From: DASUPK01 sp036520315
GTDB taxonomy: Bacteria > Actinomycetota > Thermoleophilia > Solirubrobacterales > 70-9
Length of the DNA stretch: 16,965 nucleotides
Reading direction: 5' to 3'
Assembly: GCA_036520315.1 (NCBI GenBank)
Contig: DATDJZ010000044.1
Location: 1 to 16,965, forward strand
Below, piece after piece: positions 7,795 through 14,165 of the stretch; positions within the stretch are counted from its first letter, which is position 1, and every line of letters starts with the position of its first letter. Under the pieces are notes generated by a model. It was not told the origin of the DNA and made no database searches. It saw only the letters and a program-made list of their open reading frames with translations. The position numbers were made by a program, and so were the translations under genes.

Positions 7795-8024
7795 TTGCCG
7801 CTCCGGGCCCGCTTCGGGCTGGCGATCTCGATCAGTTGCGAGGCGGCCTCGAAGAGCGCTCGCCCCGGCCCGGAGTCCTCCGGGAAGGCGATGCTGCGGC
7901 CCCCGGGGTAGTAGGTCCTCGCGAACGGCTTGCGCAGATGCCGGCGCCGGCGCAGGTAGGCGGCGGCCTCGTCGGCGTAACCCGAGACCCGGTCGAGCAA
8001 CACCCGATGTGGCTTGGTCGGCAT
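7791..8024 (-). CDS. Small basic protein of unknown function
   Basis: A 77-aa protein that I do not recognise. It begins MPTKPHRVLLDRVSGYADE, has a basic run (YLRRRRHLRKPFAR), then YYPGGRSIAFPEDSGPG, a short hydrophobic helix (ALFEAASQLIEIA) and a basic end. No signal peptide or membrane segment is seen. It is accepted as real because its start interlocks with the previous stop (TGATG at 8022-8026) and its stop overlaps the tldD ATG, so it sits inside a translationally coupled run. A link with the roadblock-like protein or TldD/TldE is suggested only by position. Confidence 0.7.
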   Translation of the reverse strand: MPTKPHRVLLDRVSGYADEAAAYLRRRRHLRKPFARTYYPGGRSIAFPEDSGPGRALFEAASQLIEIASPKRARSGK

Positions 8025-8392
8025 CAGCCGCCCGCGCCGGCGGCCGCCAACTGCCGGAGCGCGATCCGGATGTCGAAGATCATCAGCGAGGCGAGCGTGA
8101 AGCGCTCCGTGACGGCAACGGCGACGTACGGGCCCTCGCGCACGCAGAACGCCTCGCCCTCCCCGGTCGCGACGTGCGCATGGGCGACCGGCTCGTCCCC
8201 GGCGGCATCGGCCGCGGCGATCAGCTCCCTGCCCGCCTCACCCCAGGCCTCCGGATCCTCCCCGCTCGCCGCCAGGACCTCGCCGGCCTCGGAGAGGATC
8301 GCGCAGCCGCGCAGCTCGCGCGAGATCTCCTCCAGGTACTCGACCGCCCGATCCGCATCGGGGAGGCTCGGGGCGTCGACGGCTGGGGTCAT
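8024..8392 (-). CDS. Roadblock/LC7-like small protein (tentative)
   Basis: A 122-aa acidic protein and first gene of the tldD/tldE run. After a disordered start it has a helix (ADRAVEYLEEISRELR), the strand-turn pair GCAILSEAGEVLAASG, a central helix (EAGRELIAAADAA), strands around VATGEGEAFCVREGPYVAVA and a final helix (IFDIRIALRQL). That order and length fit the Roadblock/LC7 fold, often a partner of small GTPases or a signalling scaffold, but no GTPase gene is near. The assignment rests on pattern rather than any catalytic residue. The ATG is at 8390-8392. No SD is seen, and a GATATC hexamer 9 nt upstream suggests a very short leader. Confidence 0.6.
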   Translation of the reverse strand: MTPAVDAPSLPDADRAVEYLEEISRELRGCAILSEAGEVLAASGEDPEAWGEAGRELIAAADAAGDEPVAHAHVATGEGEAFCVREGPYVAVAVTERFTLASLMIFDIRIALRQLAAAGAGG

Positions 8393-8401
8393 CGGGGGCC
8401 G

Positions 8402-8407
8402 GATATC
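8402..8407 (-). promoter_or_regulatory. Possible -10 element of the roadblock-tldD-tldE run
   Basis: GATATC is the most -10-like hexamer in the 48-bp divergent gap, 9 nt from the ATG. No -35 match is visible. It is listed because the first gene of the run has no SD sequence. Confidence 0.25.
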
Positions 8408-8427
8408 GCGACGACGGGCACTTGGTC

Positions 8428-8433
8428 CAAAAT
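8428..8433 (+). promoter_or_regulatory. Possible -10 element for the 46-aa protein
   Basis: CAAAAT ends 7 nt before the GTG start at 8441, a spacing that would make the transcript leaderless. No SD is present before that GTG. The -35 region is not recognisable. Confidence 0.25.
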
Positions 8434-8440
8434 ACCGAGC

Positions 8441-8581
8441 GTGACTCTCGAGCAGGGTTCCTGGCTCACGGTTCTGATCGTCTGCGGGATCGCCGTCGTC
8501 CTGCTGGCGGTCGGCGGCTACACCGGGTACAGCATCGTGGTCGGCGCGGTGGGAATAGCCGCCGCGGTCAACCTGCTCTGA
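8441..8581 (+). CDS. Small hydrophobic protein, 46 aa, unknown function
   Basis: A short reading frame from GTG 8441 to TGA 8581. After TLEQGSW it is almost wholly hydrophobic, with two possible membrane stretches (about 9-25 and 31-46) joined by GGYTGY. It lies divergent from the roadblock/TldD run, and its last 14 bp overlap the end of the CDF gene on the other strand. No SD is visible. I accept it tentatively because it occupies the only stretch between two minus-strand genes and has a clear membrane-protein composition. A chance frame is possible. I do not recognise the family. Confidence 0.5.
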   Translation: MTLEQGSWLTVLIVCGIAVVLLAVGGYTGYSIVVGAVGIAAAVNLL

Positions 8582-9506
8582 ACGGACTCGGCGACTCGGC
8601 CGGATCGTGGCGCGAGCTCTCAGGCTCGGCGTGGATCAGCACCTCGGCGTTGCCGAGGTCCGACTCGATCGCGTTCCTCAGCTCATGCGCCACCTCGTGG
8701 GCTCTCTCCAGGCTCGTCCCGTTTTGGAACTGGACATGAAGCTCGATATAGCGCCTACGCCCCGTGGTTCGGGCACGCAGCTTGTGGTAGCCGACCACCT
8801 CCGGCTCGTTGGCGCGCGCTCGAGCGATCGCCGCCTCAATCCGATCCATCTCCTCCGGCGGCGGCGCCTCATCGACGAGGATGCCCGCGGCCCGGCGGAT
8901 GATGTTGAGGCCGGTGAAGATGATGAAGCCGGAAAACACGATGGCGACTGCCGCGTCGAGCTCTTCGGCCCCCGTCAGCTGCACGAGCGCAAGCGCGATG
9001 AGGACTCCCGCCGACGTCAGCGCGTCCGCGCCGAGATGTGCGGCATCCCCCTGAAGCGCCGGCGAGTGGTGCCTGCGTGCCTGCCGGCGGAGGAACAGAG
9101 ACACGGCGCTGGCGCTCACCGTCGAGAACGCGATCACGGCGATTCCGAACCCGAGTGACTCGACCTCAGTGTTGCCGTTGACGAGGCGGCCGACCGACTC
9201 GCTGATGATGAACGCGGCGCCCCCGATGATCAGCACGCCCTCGATCGAGGCGGCGACGTTCTCGACCTTCTCGTGTCCGTAGGGATGCTCGACGTCCGCC
9301 GGCTCGTCCGCCCGGCGGACGGCGACGAAGGCGATCACGGAGGCGACCAGGTCGACCGTCGAGTTGAGCGCCTCGGAGAGAATTGCGACCGACCCGGTGA
9401 TGATCGCAGCGGCTACCTTCAGCGCGATCAGCGTCACGTTGTAGGCGATCGACACCCCGGCTGCCACCCCCTTGGAAACGCCGCTGGCGGCTCCGGCTCC
9501 GTTCAT
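8568..9506 (-). CDS. Cation diffusion facilitator (CDF) family transporter
   Basis: A 312-aa inner-membrane metal/proton antiporter, probably exporting Zn2+, Fe2+, Mn2+ or similar divalent cations. The transmembrane part covers about residues 12-210. The metal site is formed by TM2 SEALNSTVDL (N48 and D52) and TM5 GDAAHLGADALTS (H157 and D161); HPYGHEKVE (74-82) is the typical loop between TM2 and TM3. An Asn in place of the first TM2 Asp/His ligand leaves metal specificity open. The C-terminal cytoplasmic domain (about 215-295) contains YIELHVQF and AHEVAHEL. The ATG at 9504-9506 overlaps the rdgB stop (ATGA), so it is the last gene of the rph-rdgB run. Confidence 0.92.
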   Translation of the reverse strand: MNGAGAASGVSKGVAAGVSIAYNVTLIALKVAAAIITGSVAILSEALNSTVDLVASVIAFVAVRRADEPADVEHPYGHEKVENVAASIEGVLIIGGAAFIISESVGRLVNGNTEVESLGFGIAVIAFSTVSASAVSLFLRRQARRHHSPALQGDAAHLGADALTSAGVLIALALVQLTGAEELDAAVAIVFSGFIIFTGLNIIRRAAGILVDEAPPPEEMDRIEAAIARARANEPEVVGYHKLRARTTGRRRYIELHVQFQNGTSLERAHEVAHELRNAIESDLGNAEVLIHAEPESSRHDPAESPSPFRAG

Positions 9507-10096
9507 CCGCCGGCCTCGAGACCGAGATGGACCGCGAGCGCTCGTGCCGCGCGGCCCCGGTGGCTGATCGCGTTCTTCTCCTCCGGGCTCAGCTCGGCCA
9601 TCGTGCGCTCATCGCCGGCGCCGGTGTCGTCGGGGACGAACGCCGGGTCATAGCCGAAGCCGCCGCTGCCCCTCGGGGCGGTCGCGAGCGTCCCCTCGCT
9701 TCGCCCCTCGAAGACCGACTCGTTGCCGCCCTCGTCCACCAGCGCGATCACGGCGACGTAGGAGACCCGCCGATCGTCCTGCCGGCCGACTTCCTGGAGG
9801 AGCTTGGCCAGGTTCTGCTCGTCGGTCGCTTGCTCGCCGGCGTAGCGGGCGGAGCGGACCCCCGGGCGACCGTCCAGCCCGTGCGCCTCGATGCCGGAGT
9901 CATCGGCGACCGCGGGGCGGCCGGTCGCGGCGTGGGCGGCCCGAGCCTTATCAAGGGCGTTCTCACTGAACCCCTCCGCCTCCTCGGGCGGCAGCTCGAC
10001 GTCTTCCGGCAGCGGGTCGAGCTCGAGGCCGGGCAGCAGCTCCCGAAGCTCGCGGAGCTTGTGCTCGTTCCGCGTTGCGACGATCAGCGCCGGCAT
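9503..10096 (-). CDS. rdgB: RdgB/HAM1 dITP/XTP pyrophosphatase
   Basis: A 197-aa cytoplasmic house-cleaning enzyme that hydrolyses dITP, XTP and ITP to monophosphates, keeping deaminated purines out of DNA and RNA. The sequence shows VATRNEHKLREL (6-17), ADDSGIE (64-70), GRPGVRSARYAG (76-87), GSGGFGYDPAF (143-153) and ELSPEEKNAISHRGRA (168-183), covering the substrate and Mg2+ sites. Length is normal. The ATG is at 10094-10096, 9 bp after the rph stop, with a purine-rich SD (AAGGGG) overlapping the rph end. The rph-rdgB order is common in bacteria, and the stop overlaps the CDF start. Confidence 0.96.
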   Translation of the reverse strand: MPALIVATRNEHKLRELRELLPGLELDPLPEDVELPPEEAEGFSENALDKARAAHAATGRPAVADDSGIEAHGLDGRPGVRSARYAGEQATDEQNLAKLLQEVGRQDDRRVSYVAVIALVDEGGNESVFEGRSEGTLATAPRGSGGFGYDPAFVPDDTGAGDERTMAELSPEEKNAISHRGRAARALAVHLGLEAGG

Positions 10097-10105
10097 CGCG
10101 CCCCT

Positions 10106-10840
10106 TCAGGCGGGAAGCGCTCCGAGCGCCGACTCCTGAGCCTCCCGCAGCCGACCGATACCTCCCTCGGCGAGCGCCAGAAGCTCGTCCAGCGAGGCGC
10201 GGGAAAGCGGGGTGCGCTCCGCCGTCGCCTGGACCTCGACCAGGCCCCCGTCTCCGGTCATGACGACGTTCGCGTCCACCTCCGCGGTCGAGTCCTCGGC
10301 GTAGTCGAGATCGCAGAGCGCCCGACCCTCCACGATGCCGACGCTGATCGCGGCGACCGACTGATCGAGCGGCAGGCGCTCGATCTTGCCTGCGTCAACG
10401 AGTGCGGAGAGTGCCTGCTGGAGGGCGACGAATCCTCCGGTGATCGCCGCGCAGCGGGTTCCGCCGTCGGCCTGAAGCACGTCGCAGTCCACGTAGACCG
10501 AGCGCTCACCGAGGGCCTGGAAGTGGACCACCCCTCGCAGCGAACGGCCGATCAGGCGCTGGATCTCCACGCCGCGGCCGTCCTGCTTGCCTCGGTTGAT
10601 GTCGCGCGCCTTCCGGTCCCCGGTCGAGGCCGGCAGCATCGCGTACTCGGCGGTCACCCAGCCGCGCCCCTTGCCCTCCATCCAGCGGGGCACGGAATCG
10701 GTCACCGACGCTGTGCAGATCACCCGGGTCTCGCCCTGGGAGAAGAGGGCGGAGCCGTCGGCCGTCCGGACGAAGCCCGGCTCGATCGTGACCGGTCGCG
10801 GGTCGGCCGGGGCACGGTCGTAGGAGCGGCTGGCGGGCAT
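10106..10840 (-). CDS. rph: Ribonuclease PH
   Basis: A 244-aa phosphorolytic 3'-to-5' exoribonuclease that trims tRNA 3' ends; it normally works as a hexamer. Diagnostic segments are SQGETRVICTASV, the GWVTAEYAMLPAST block, DINRGKQDGRGVEIQRLIGR with the phosphate-binding arginines, DCDVLQADGGTRCAAITGG, and DLDYAEDSTAEVDANVVMT. Length matches the family. The ATG is at 10838-10840, preceded by GGGAGA about 8 nt upstream. It lies 39 bp after the Flp pilin gene, with no terminator visible between, and 9 bp before rdgB. Confidence 0.96.
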   Translation of the reverse strand: MPASRSYDRAPADPRPVTIEPGFVRTADGSALFSQGETRVICTASVTDSVPRWMEGKGRGWVTAEYAMLPASTGDRKARDINRGKQDGRGVEIQRLIGRSLRGVVHFQALGERSVYVDCDVLQADGGTRCAAITGGFVALQQALSALVDAGKIERLPLDQSVAAISVGIVEGRALCDLDYAEDSTAEVDANVVMTGDGGLVEVQATAERTPLSRASLDELLALAEGGIGRLREAQESALGALPA

Positions 10841-10879
10841 GGCGCCAGTCTCCCAGAACCATGCCCGCCTGCCCGCGAG

Positions 10880-11122
10880 CTACTTGAACTTGACCTGTCC
10901 GACCGCCTCGCGGATCTTGTCGACGATCGTCTGGGCCAGCTCCAGGCCCTGCTTGCCCTGGAAGCCCTTCATCGCGGCGACCATGCCCACCATCAGGAGG
11001 GCGACGAGCAGGATCAGTCCGACGTACTCGACCGTTCCCTGGCCGCGACGCGGCGGCTGCGCAAGCAGCCGGCCGCTCGCGGCCTCGGTGGCGAGCAGGA
11101 GTCGGGCGACGAGTTCTGGCAT
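10880..11122 (-). CDS. Flp-type (type IVb) prepilin, orphan
   Basis: An 80-aa prepilin-like protein. The leader (1-27) ends in basic residues and is followed by the Flp processing motif G27-QGTV-E32-Y33, where a TadV-type prepilin peptidase would cut after Gly27. A hydrophobic helix (34-52) and a charged amphipathic C-terminus ending QVKFK follow. The mature protein would be about 53 aa, the usual small Flp size. The ATG at 11120-11122 has a strong GAGGAGG SD 5 nt upstream, part of which lies in a hairpin. No tad assembly genes (tadA-C, tadV, rcpC) are in the window, so the assembly machinery must be elsewhere or absent. Its neighbours downstream are rph, rdgB and CDF, functionally unrelated. 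A TadE-like pseudopilin is less likely given the length. Confidence 0.85.
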   Translation of the reverse strand: MPELVARLLLATEAASGRLLAQPPRRGQGTVEYVGLILLVALLMVGMVAAMKGFQGKQGLELAQTIVDKIREAVGQVKFK

Positions 11123-11130
11123 GCAAACCT

Positions 11131-11152
11131 CCTCGGCTCGTTTCGAGCGAGG
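11131..11152 (-). promoter_or_regulatory. Hairpin overlapping the ribosome binding site of the Flp prepilin gene
   Basis: The two arms pair as CCTCG+CTCG with CGAG+CGAGG, nine base pairs with one bulged base and a TTT (AAA in the mRNA) loop. In the prepilin message the 3' arm ends in CGAGG and runs straight into AGGTTTGCATG, so four bases of the GAGGAGG SD are in the stem. It could limit ribosome access, or be a dyad operator for a DNA-binding protein. This is seen in sequence only. Confidence 0.4.
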
Positions 11153-11214
11153 GTGGCCACCGGCGCCATGCGAGAGGCGAGCTGGGTGTGGCGAAAGAGG
11201 AGCGCGTCAGCCAA

Positions 11215-11220
11215 TAGAGT
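11215..11220 (+). promoter_or_regulatory. Possible -10 element for leaderless coiled-coil/HhH gene
   Basis: TAGAGT ends 7 nt before the ATG at 11228, so transcription would begin at about the start codon. No SD is present before this ATG, and no clear -35 is visible. Confidence 0.35.
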
Positions 11221-11227
11221 CGCCCTG

Positions 11228-13129
11228 ATGAGCGAGCGCCAAGAGGAAGGCGCGCAGGAGCCCGTGGGCGCACTGGAGGAGGGGCGCCTCGAGGGGACCG
11301 CGGATGCCGCGCGCCGTGACGCCGAGCACAAGGCGACCGCCGAGATCCTGGCGCTGGAGGAGGACCTGGAGCGGGAGCGGGAGCTCGCCGCCCGGTCCCT
11401 GGAGGCGGTGCAGCGGCGACTCGAAGAGGCCGAGGCGCGCGCGGCCGGCAAGGTCAGCGTCACCGACTCGAGGGCCAATCGGGAAAAGCAGCTGGTCGCG
11501 GAGCGGAACGAGGCCGCCGCCGCCCTGAAGGAGTCGCAGGAGCGGCTGGTGGAGCTCGAGCGAGAGGTCCAGGAAGGGGACGCCCGTGTCGAGCGGGAGG
11601 TGAAGGAGGAGCTGGCGCGGCACGAGGCACGACGCTCGACCGGAGAGCGCGAGCTGGTGGAGCAGAGCCGGGCGGAGCTCGAGGCACAGATCCGGGGAGA
11701 GCTCGAGCAGGAGTTCGCCGAGCGGATCTCGGAGATCAAGTCCCAGGCCGACACCCGCGCCAGCGAGGAAATCGCCGCGGCCCGGCGGGCGGCCGAGGCC
11801 CGCCACGAGACGGAGCTGGCCGCGCGCGAGGAGACGCTGCGCCGCGAGCGCCAGGCAGCGGCCGAGGCGAAGGAGGCCGCGCAGCGCCGGATGGACGAGA
11901 TCGCCGAGCAAATCGACGCGGCGGGTGCCCGCGTCGAGGGAGCCGAGGCGAAGCTGGCCGAGGAGCGCACCCGCCTCCAGCGTGAGGCCGAGGAGCGCGT
12001 CGACGCCGAGATGCGGAGGCTGCAGGCTGAGTCCGACGCCAGGATCCAGGAGGCGATCGCCAAGGTCGAATCCGACACCAAGTCACGCACGACGAAGGAG
12101 AGCGAGACGCAGCTCTCGGAGCTGCAGGCGGAGGTCGAGAGGCTTCGGGGTGCCGAGGTGAGGGCCCGCGAGGAGGCCGAGAAGCACTCGGCGGGGGTCG
12201 AGAGGCAACTCGAGAAGATGCGGGCGGAGATCGAACGGGAGGCGAAGCAGGAGGCCGAGCGCTCCTTCGCCAAGCACGAGGCCGAGCTGGCCGCCGAGCT
12301 CGAGGACGCTGGGCGGGCGCTCCGGGCCGCTGAGGTTCAGCTGAGCGAGGCCGAGACTCGCGCCGAATCAGCCGAGCGCAAGCTAGGCGCTACCTCCGAA
12401 GATCAGCTGCGGCGCGCCGAGGTGGAGCGCGAGGGCCGCGTCAGTGAGCTCGAGGAGCGGATCAGGTCGGTCGTCGACCGGGCGAGCGGCGCGCAGGCGC
12501 ATGCCGCCTCGGTCGGGATCGACCTACCGGCGAGGAAGACAGCCGAGGTCGCGGAACCCGAGCCCGAGGATCCTGAAGAGCCCGAGCAGCCCGAGAAGGC
12601 CGAGGCGGCCAGGAAACCGGAGAAGGAGCCGGAGCAGCGCGAGGACACCGACACGGTCGAGCAGGGCGCCGTGGAGGAGTCCGAGCCCGGCCTGCTGCGG
12701 AGGGTCACGGAGGCCCGGCGCGCCAGACGCGATCAGCGCGAGGCCAAGCGGGCCGCGCGCGCGAAGGAAGCCGCCGAGAAGAAGGCCGCCCGGGAGAAGG
12801 AGGCGGCCGAGAAGACGGCAAAGCGCGAGCGGAAGAGAACGCCGGAGGAGGCGCCGGTCGAGTCAGAGCCCGTTCCCGAGGCGGAACCGAGCAAGCCCGA
12901 GCCCAGCTCTCCTACCGAGCCCAGCTCTCCTAAGACGGGAGCGGCGCTCGACGTCAACCAGGCGACCTTCGAGCAGCTCCGGGGGCTGGGCCTCTCGGTC
13001 ACCCACGCGACGCGCGTGATCGCCTACCGCGAGCGAAAGGACGGGTTCGCTTCGGTCGACGACCTGGAGGGAGTCCCGGGTCTCCCCGAGGGCCTGCTCG
13101 ACGAGCTCAGGGACAAGCTGACGGTCTAA
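11228..13129 (+). CDS. Long coiled-coil protein with C-terminal ComEA-like helix-hairpin-helix domain
   Basis: A 633-aa protein with no signal peptide or membrane segment, so probably cytoplasmic. Residues about 10-425 are an almost uninterrupted Glu/Ala/Arg-rich coiled coil; 440-490 is acidic and proline-rich; 490-540 is a strongly basic Lys/Arg/Ala helix; 541-570 is a Pro/Ser/Glu linker with a repeated EPSSP unit; and 572-633 is a helix-hairpin-helix pair. The last has ALDVNQATFEQLRGLGLS, then IAYRERKDGFASVDDLEGVP, matching the ComEA-type consensus. HhH domains bind DNA backbone non-specifically, so a DNA-tethering or chromosome-organising role is inferred. The open frame continues far upstream on the plus strand, but that part is antisense to rdgB, rph and the pilin gene. 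ATG 11228 is chosen because the coil starts there; ATG 11168 would add 20 residues. The stop overlaps the HDAC-like gene. Confidence 0.75.
   Translation: MSERQEEGAQEPVGALEEGRLEGTADAARRDAEHKATAEILALEEDLERERELAARSLEAVQRRLEEAEARAAGKVSVTDSRANREKQLVAERNEAAAALKESQERLVELEREVQEGDARVEREVKEELARHEARRSTGERELVEQSRAELEAQIRGELEQEFAERISEIKSQADTRASEEIAAARRAAEARHETELAAREETLRRERQAAAEAKEAAQRRMDEIAEQIDAAGARVEGAEAKLAEERTRLQREAEERVDAEMRRLQAESDARIQEAIAKVESDTKSRTTKESETQLSELQAEVERLRGAEVRAREEAEKHSAGVERQLEKMRAEIEREAKQEAERSFAKHEAELAAELEDAGRALRAAEVQLSEAETRAESAERKLGATSEDQLRRAEVEREGRVSELEERIRSVVDRASGAQAHAASVGIDLPARKTAEVAEPEPEDPEEPEQPEKAEAARKPEKEPEQREDTDTVEQGAVEESEPGLLRRVTEARRARRDQREAKRAARAKEAAEKKAAREKEAAEKTAKRERKRTPEEAPVESEPVPEAEPSKPEPSSPTEPSSPKTGAALDVNQATFEQLRGLGLSVTHATRVIAYRERKDGFASVDDLEGVPGLPEGLLDELRDKLTV
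12899..12934 (+). repeat. Two-copy 18-bp tandem repeat inside the linker of the coiled-coil/HhH gene
   Basis: The unit GAGCCCAGCTCTCCTACC at 12899-12916 recurs at 12917-12934 with only the last bases changed (AAG). It encodes two EPSSP-type units in the flexible linker before the HhH domain. It looks like a recent in-frame duplication and keeps the reading frame. Confidence 0.8.
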
Positions 13130-14136
13130 GGGCCGTCGACCGCGGGCCAGAACCGCGCCAGGCGCTCGCGATATGGGGCCGCCGGCTCGATCGGGGCCCG
13201 CCGCGGCGCGCGCTCGGCCGAGAAGGCCTCCAGCGTCGCGACCACCGAGCGCGACAGGGCGCCCAGCGAGTAGCCGCCCTCCAGGCAGATTAGGACGGGC
13301 ACCGCGTTCTCCATCGCCAGGTCGCGCACGCTGGCGGCCATGTCTCCGTAGGCGGCGTCGTCGAGCGAGCAGTTCGCGAGCGGATCGTCGCGGTGCGCGT
13401 CGTAGCCGGCGGAGATGCAGATCAGCTCGGGCCTCCACTGCTGACCGATCGGCACGACCACCTCTTGGACCAGCGAGAGGAACTCGTCCGGCCCGCTGCC
13501 CGGCGGCACCGGGAGGTTGACGGTGTAGCCCTCGCCCTCGCCGCTGCCGGAGTCGGTGGCGGCCCCTGTCCCCGGATAGAGCGGGCTTTGGTGGATGCTC
13601 GAGTAGAGGACCTGTGAGGAGCCGTAGAAGATCGCCTCGGTCCCGTTGCCGTGGTGGACGTCCCAGTCGAGCACCAGGACGCGCTCCACCCCGAGCTCCG
13701 CGATCGCGTGTGCGGCGGCGACCGCGACGTTGTTGAAGAGGCAGAAGCCCATCGCGCGAGCGCGCTCGGCGTGGTGACCGGGGGGGCGGAGCCCGCAGAA
13801 CGCCCAGCTGCCCTCCTCGAGCAACCGCTCGGCGGCATGGACCGCACCTCCGGCCGCGTGCAGGGCTGCTTCCCAGGAGCCCGCGCTGGCGATGGTGTCC
13901 AGATCGATCGGGCCCCCACCCCTCTCCGCGAGCTCCTCGATCGCGTCGACGTGCGAGGCGCTGTGGACGCGCTCGAGCTGCTCGCGGGTCGCAGCCGGCG
14001 CCTCCACCAGCTCCATCCGGAGCCAGTCCCGCTCGGACATGGCCTCCTCGATCGCGGTCAGCCGCCGGGCGTTCTCCGGATGGCCGCCGGTGTCGTGCTC
14101 GAAGGAGCTCGGATGTCGTACGTACAGCCCCGCCAC
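13126..14136 (-). CDS. Class II histone-deacetylase-like amidohydrolase
   Basis: A 336-aa zinc hydrolase of the arginase/deacetylase fold, of the acetylpolyamine amidohydrolase/AcuC/HDAC family, which removes acetyl groups from small amines or protein lysines. Motifs are HPENARRL (19-26), GLRPPGHHAERARAMGFCLF with the active-site His pair 121-122, LDWDVHHGNGT with zinc ligands D159 and H161, SAGYDAH with zinc ligand D246, and EGGYS with catalytic Tyr289. The start is GTG at 14134-14136, giving VAGLYVRHPSSFEHDTGGHP, the normal N-terminus; the longer frame upstream is Arg/Pro-rich and runs into nadB. It is divergent from nadB across 29 bp and convergent with the coiled-coil gene, sharing 4 bp. 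The substrate is unknown; no acetyl-CoA synthetase or acetyltransferase is nearby. Confidence 0.9.
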   Translation of the reverse strand: MAGLYVRHPSSFEHDTGGHPENARRLTAIEEAMSERDWLRMELVEAPAATREQLERVHSASHVDAIEELAERGGGPIDLDTIASAGSWEAALHAAGGAVHAAERLLEEGSWAFCGLRPPGHHAERARAMGFCLFNNVAVAAAHAIAELGVERVLVLDWDVHHGNGTEAIFYGSSQVLYSSIHQSPLYPGTGAATDSGSGEGEGYTVNLPVPPGSGPDEFLSLVQEVVVPIGQQWRPELICISAGYDAHRDDPLANCSLDDAAYGDMAASVRDLAMENAVPVLICLEGGYSLGALSRSVVATLEAFSAERAPRRAPIEPAAPYRERLARFWPAVDGP

Positions 14137-14144
14137 TGGGGGGC

Positions 14145-14150
14145 AGACTA
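14145..14150 (-). promoter_or_regulatory. Possible -10 element of the HDAC-like gene
   Basis: On the minus strand TAGTCT ends 8 nt before the GTG start, giving a leaderless or almost leaderless transcript. It shares two bases with the TAGGGT of nadB on the opposite strand. No -35 is recognisable. Confidence 0.35.
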
Positions 14151-14154
14151 GGGT
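14149..14154 (+). promoter_or_regulatory. Possible -10 element of nadB
   Basis: TAGGGT, the same hexamer as before guaB3, ends 11 nt before the nadB ATG at 14166. The transcript would have a leader of only a few bases, and no SD is present. No -35 is recognisable. Confidence 0.35.
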
Positions 14155-14165
14155 TCTGCGCTCCG

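Noticed and set aside
9527..11227. Upstream extension of the coiled-coil/HhH frame to a 1200-aa protein
   Set aside because: The added 567 codons are antisense to CDF/rdgB/rph/pilin genes with strong family evidence; the coiled coil begins only at ATG 11228.
11014..12273. Ser/Arg-rich 419-codon frame on the minus strand
   Set aside because: It is antisense to the coiled coil; the Ser/Arg/Ala-rich product simply mirrors Glu/Ala/Arg codons of the sense strand.
12899..12934. Tandem repeat as a CRISPR or mobile-element signal
   Set aside because: Only two in-frame 18-bp copies, without spacers, inside a protein linker; no inverted terminal repeats or transposase.
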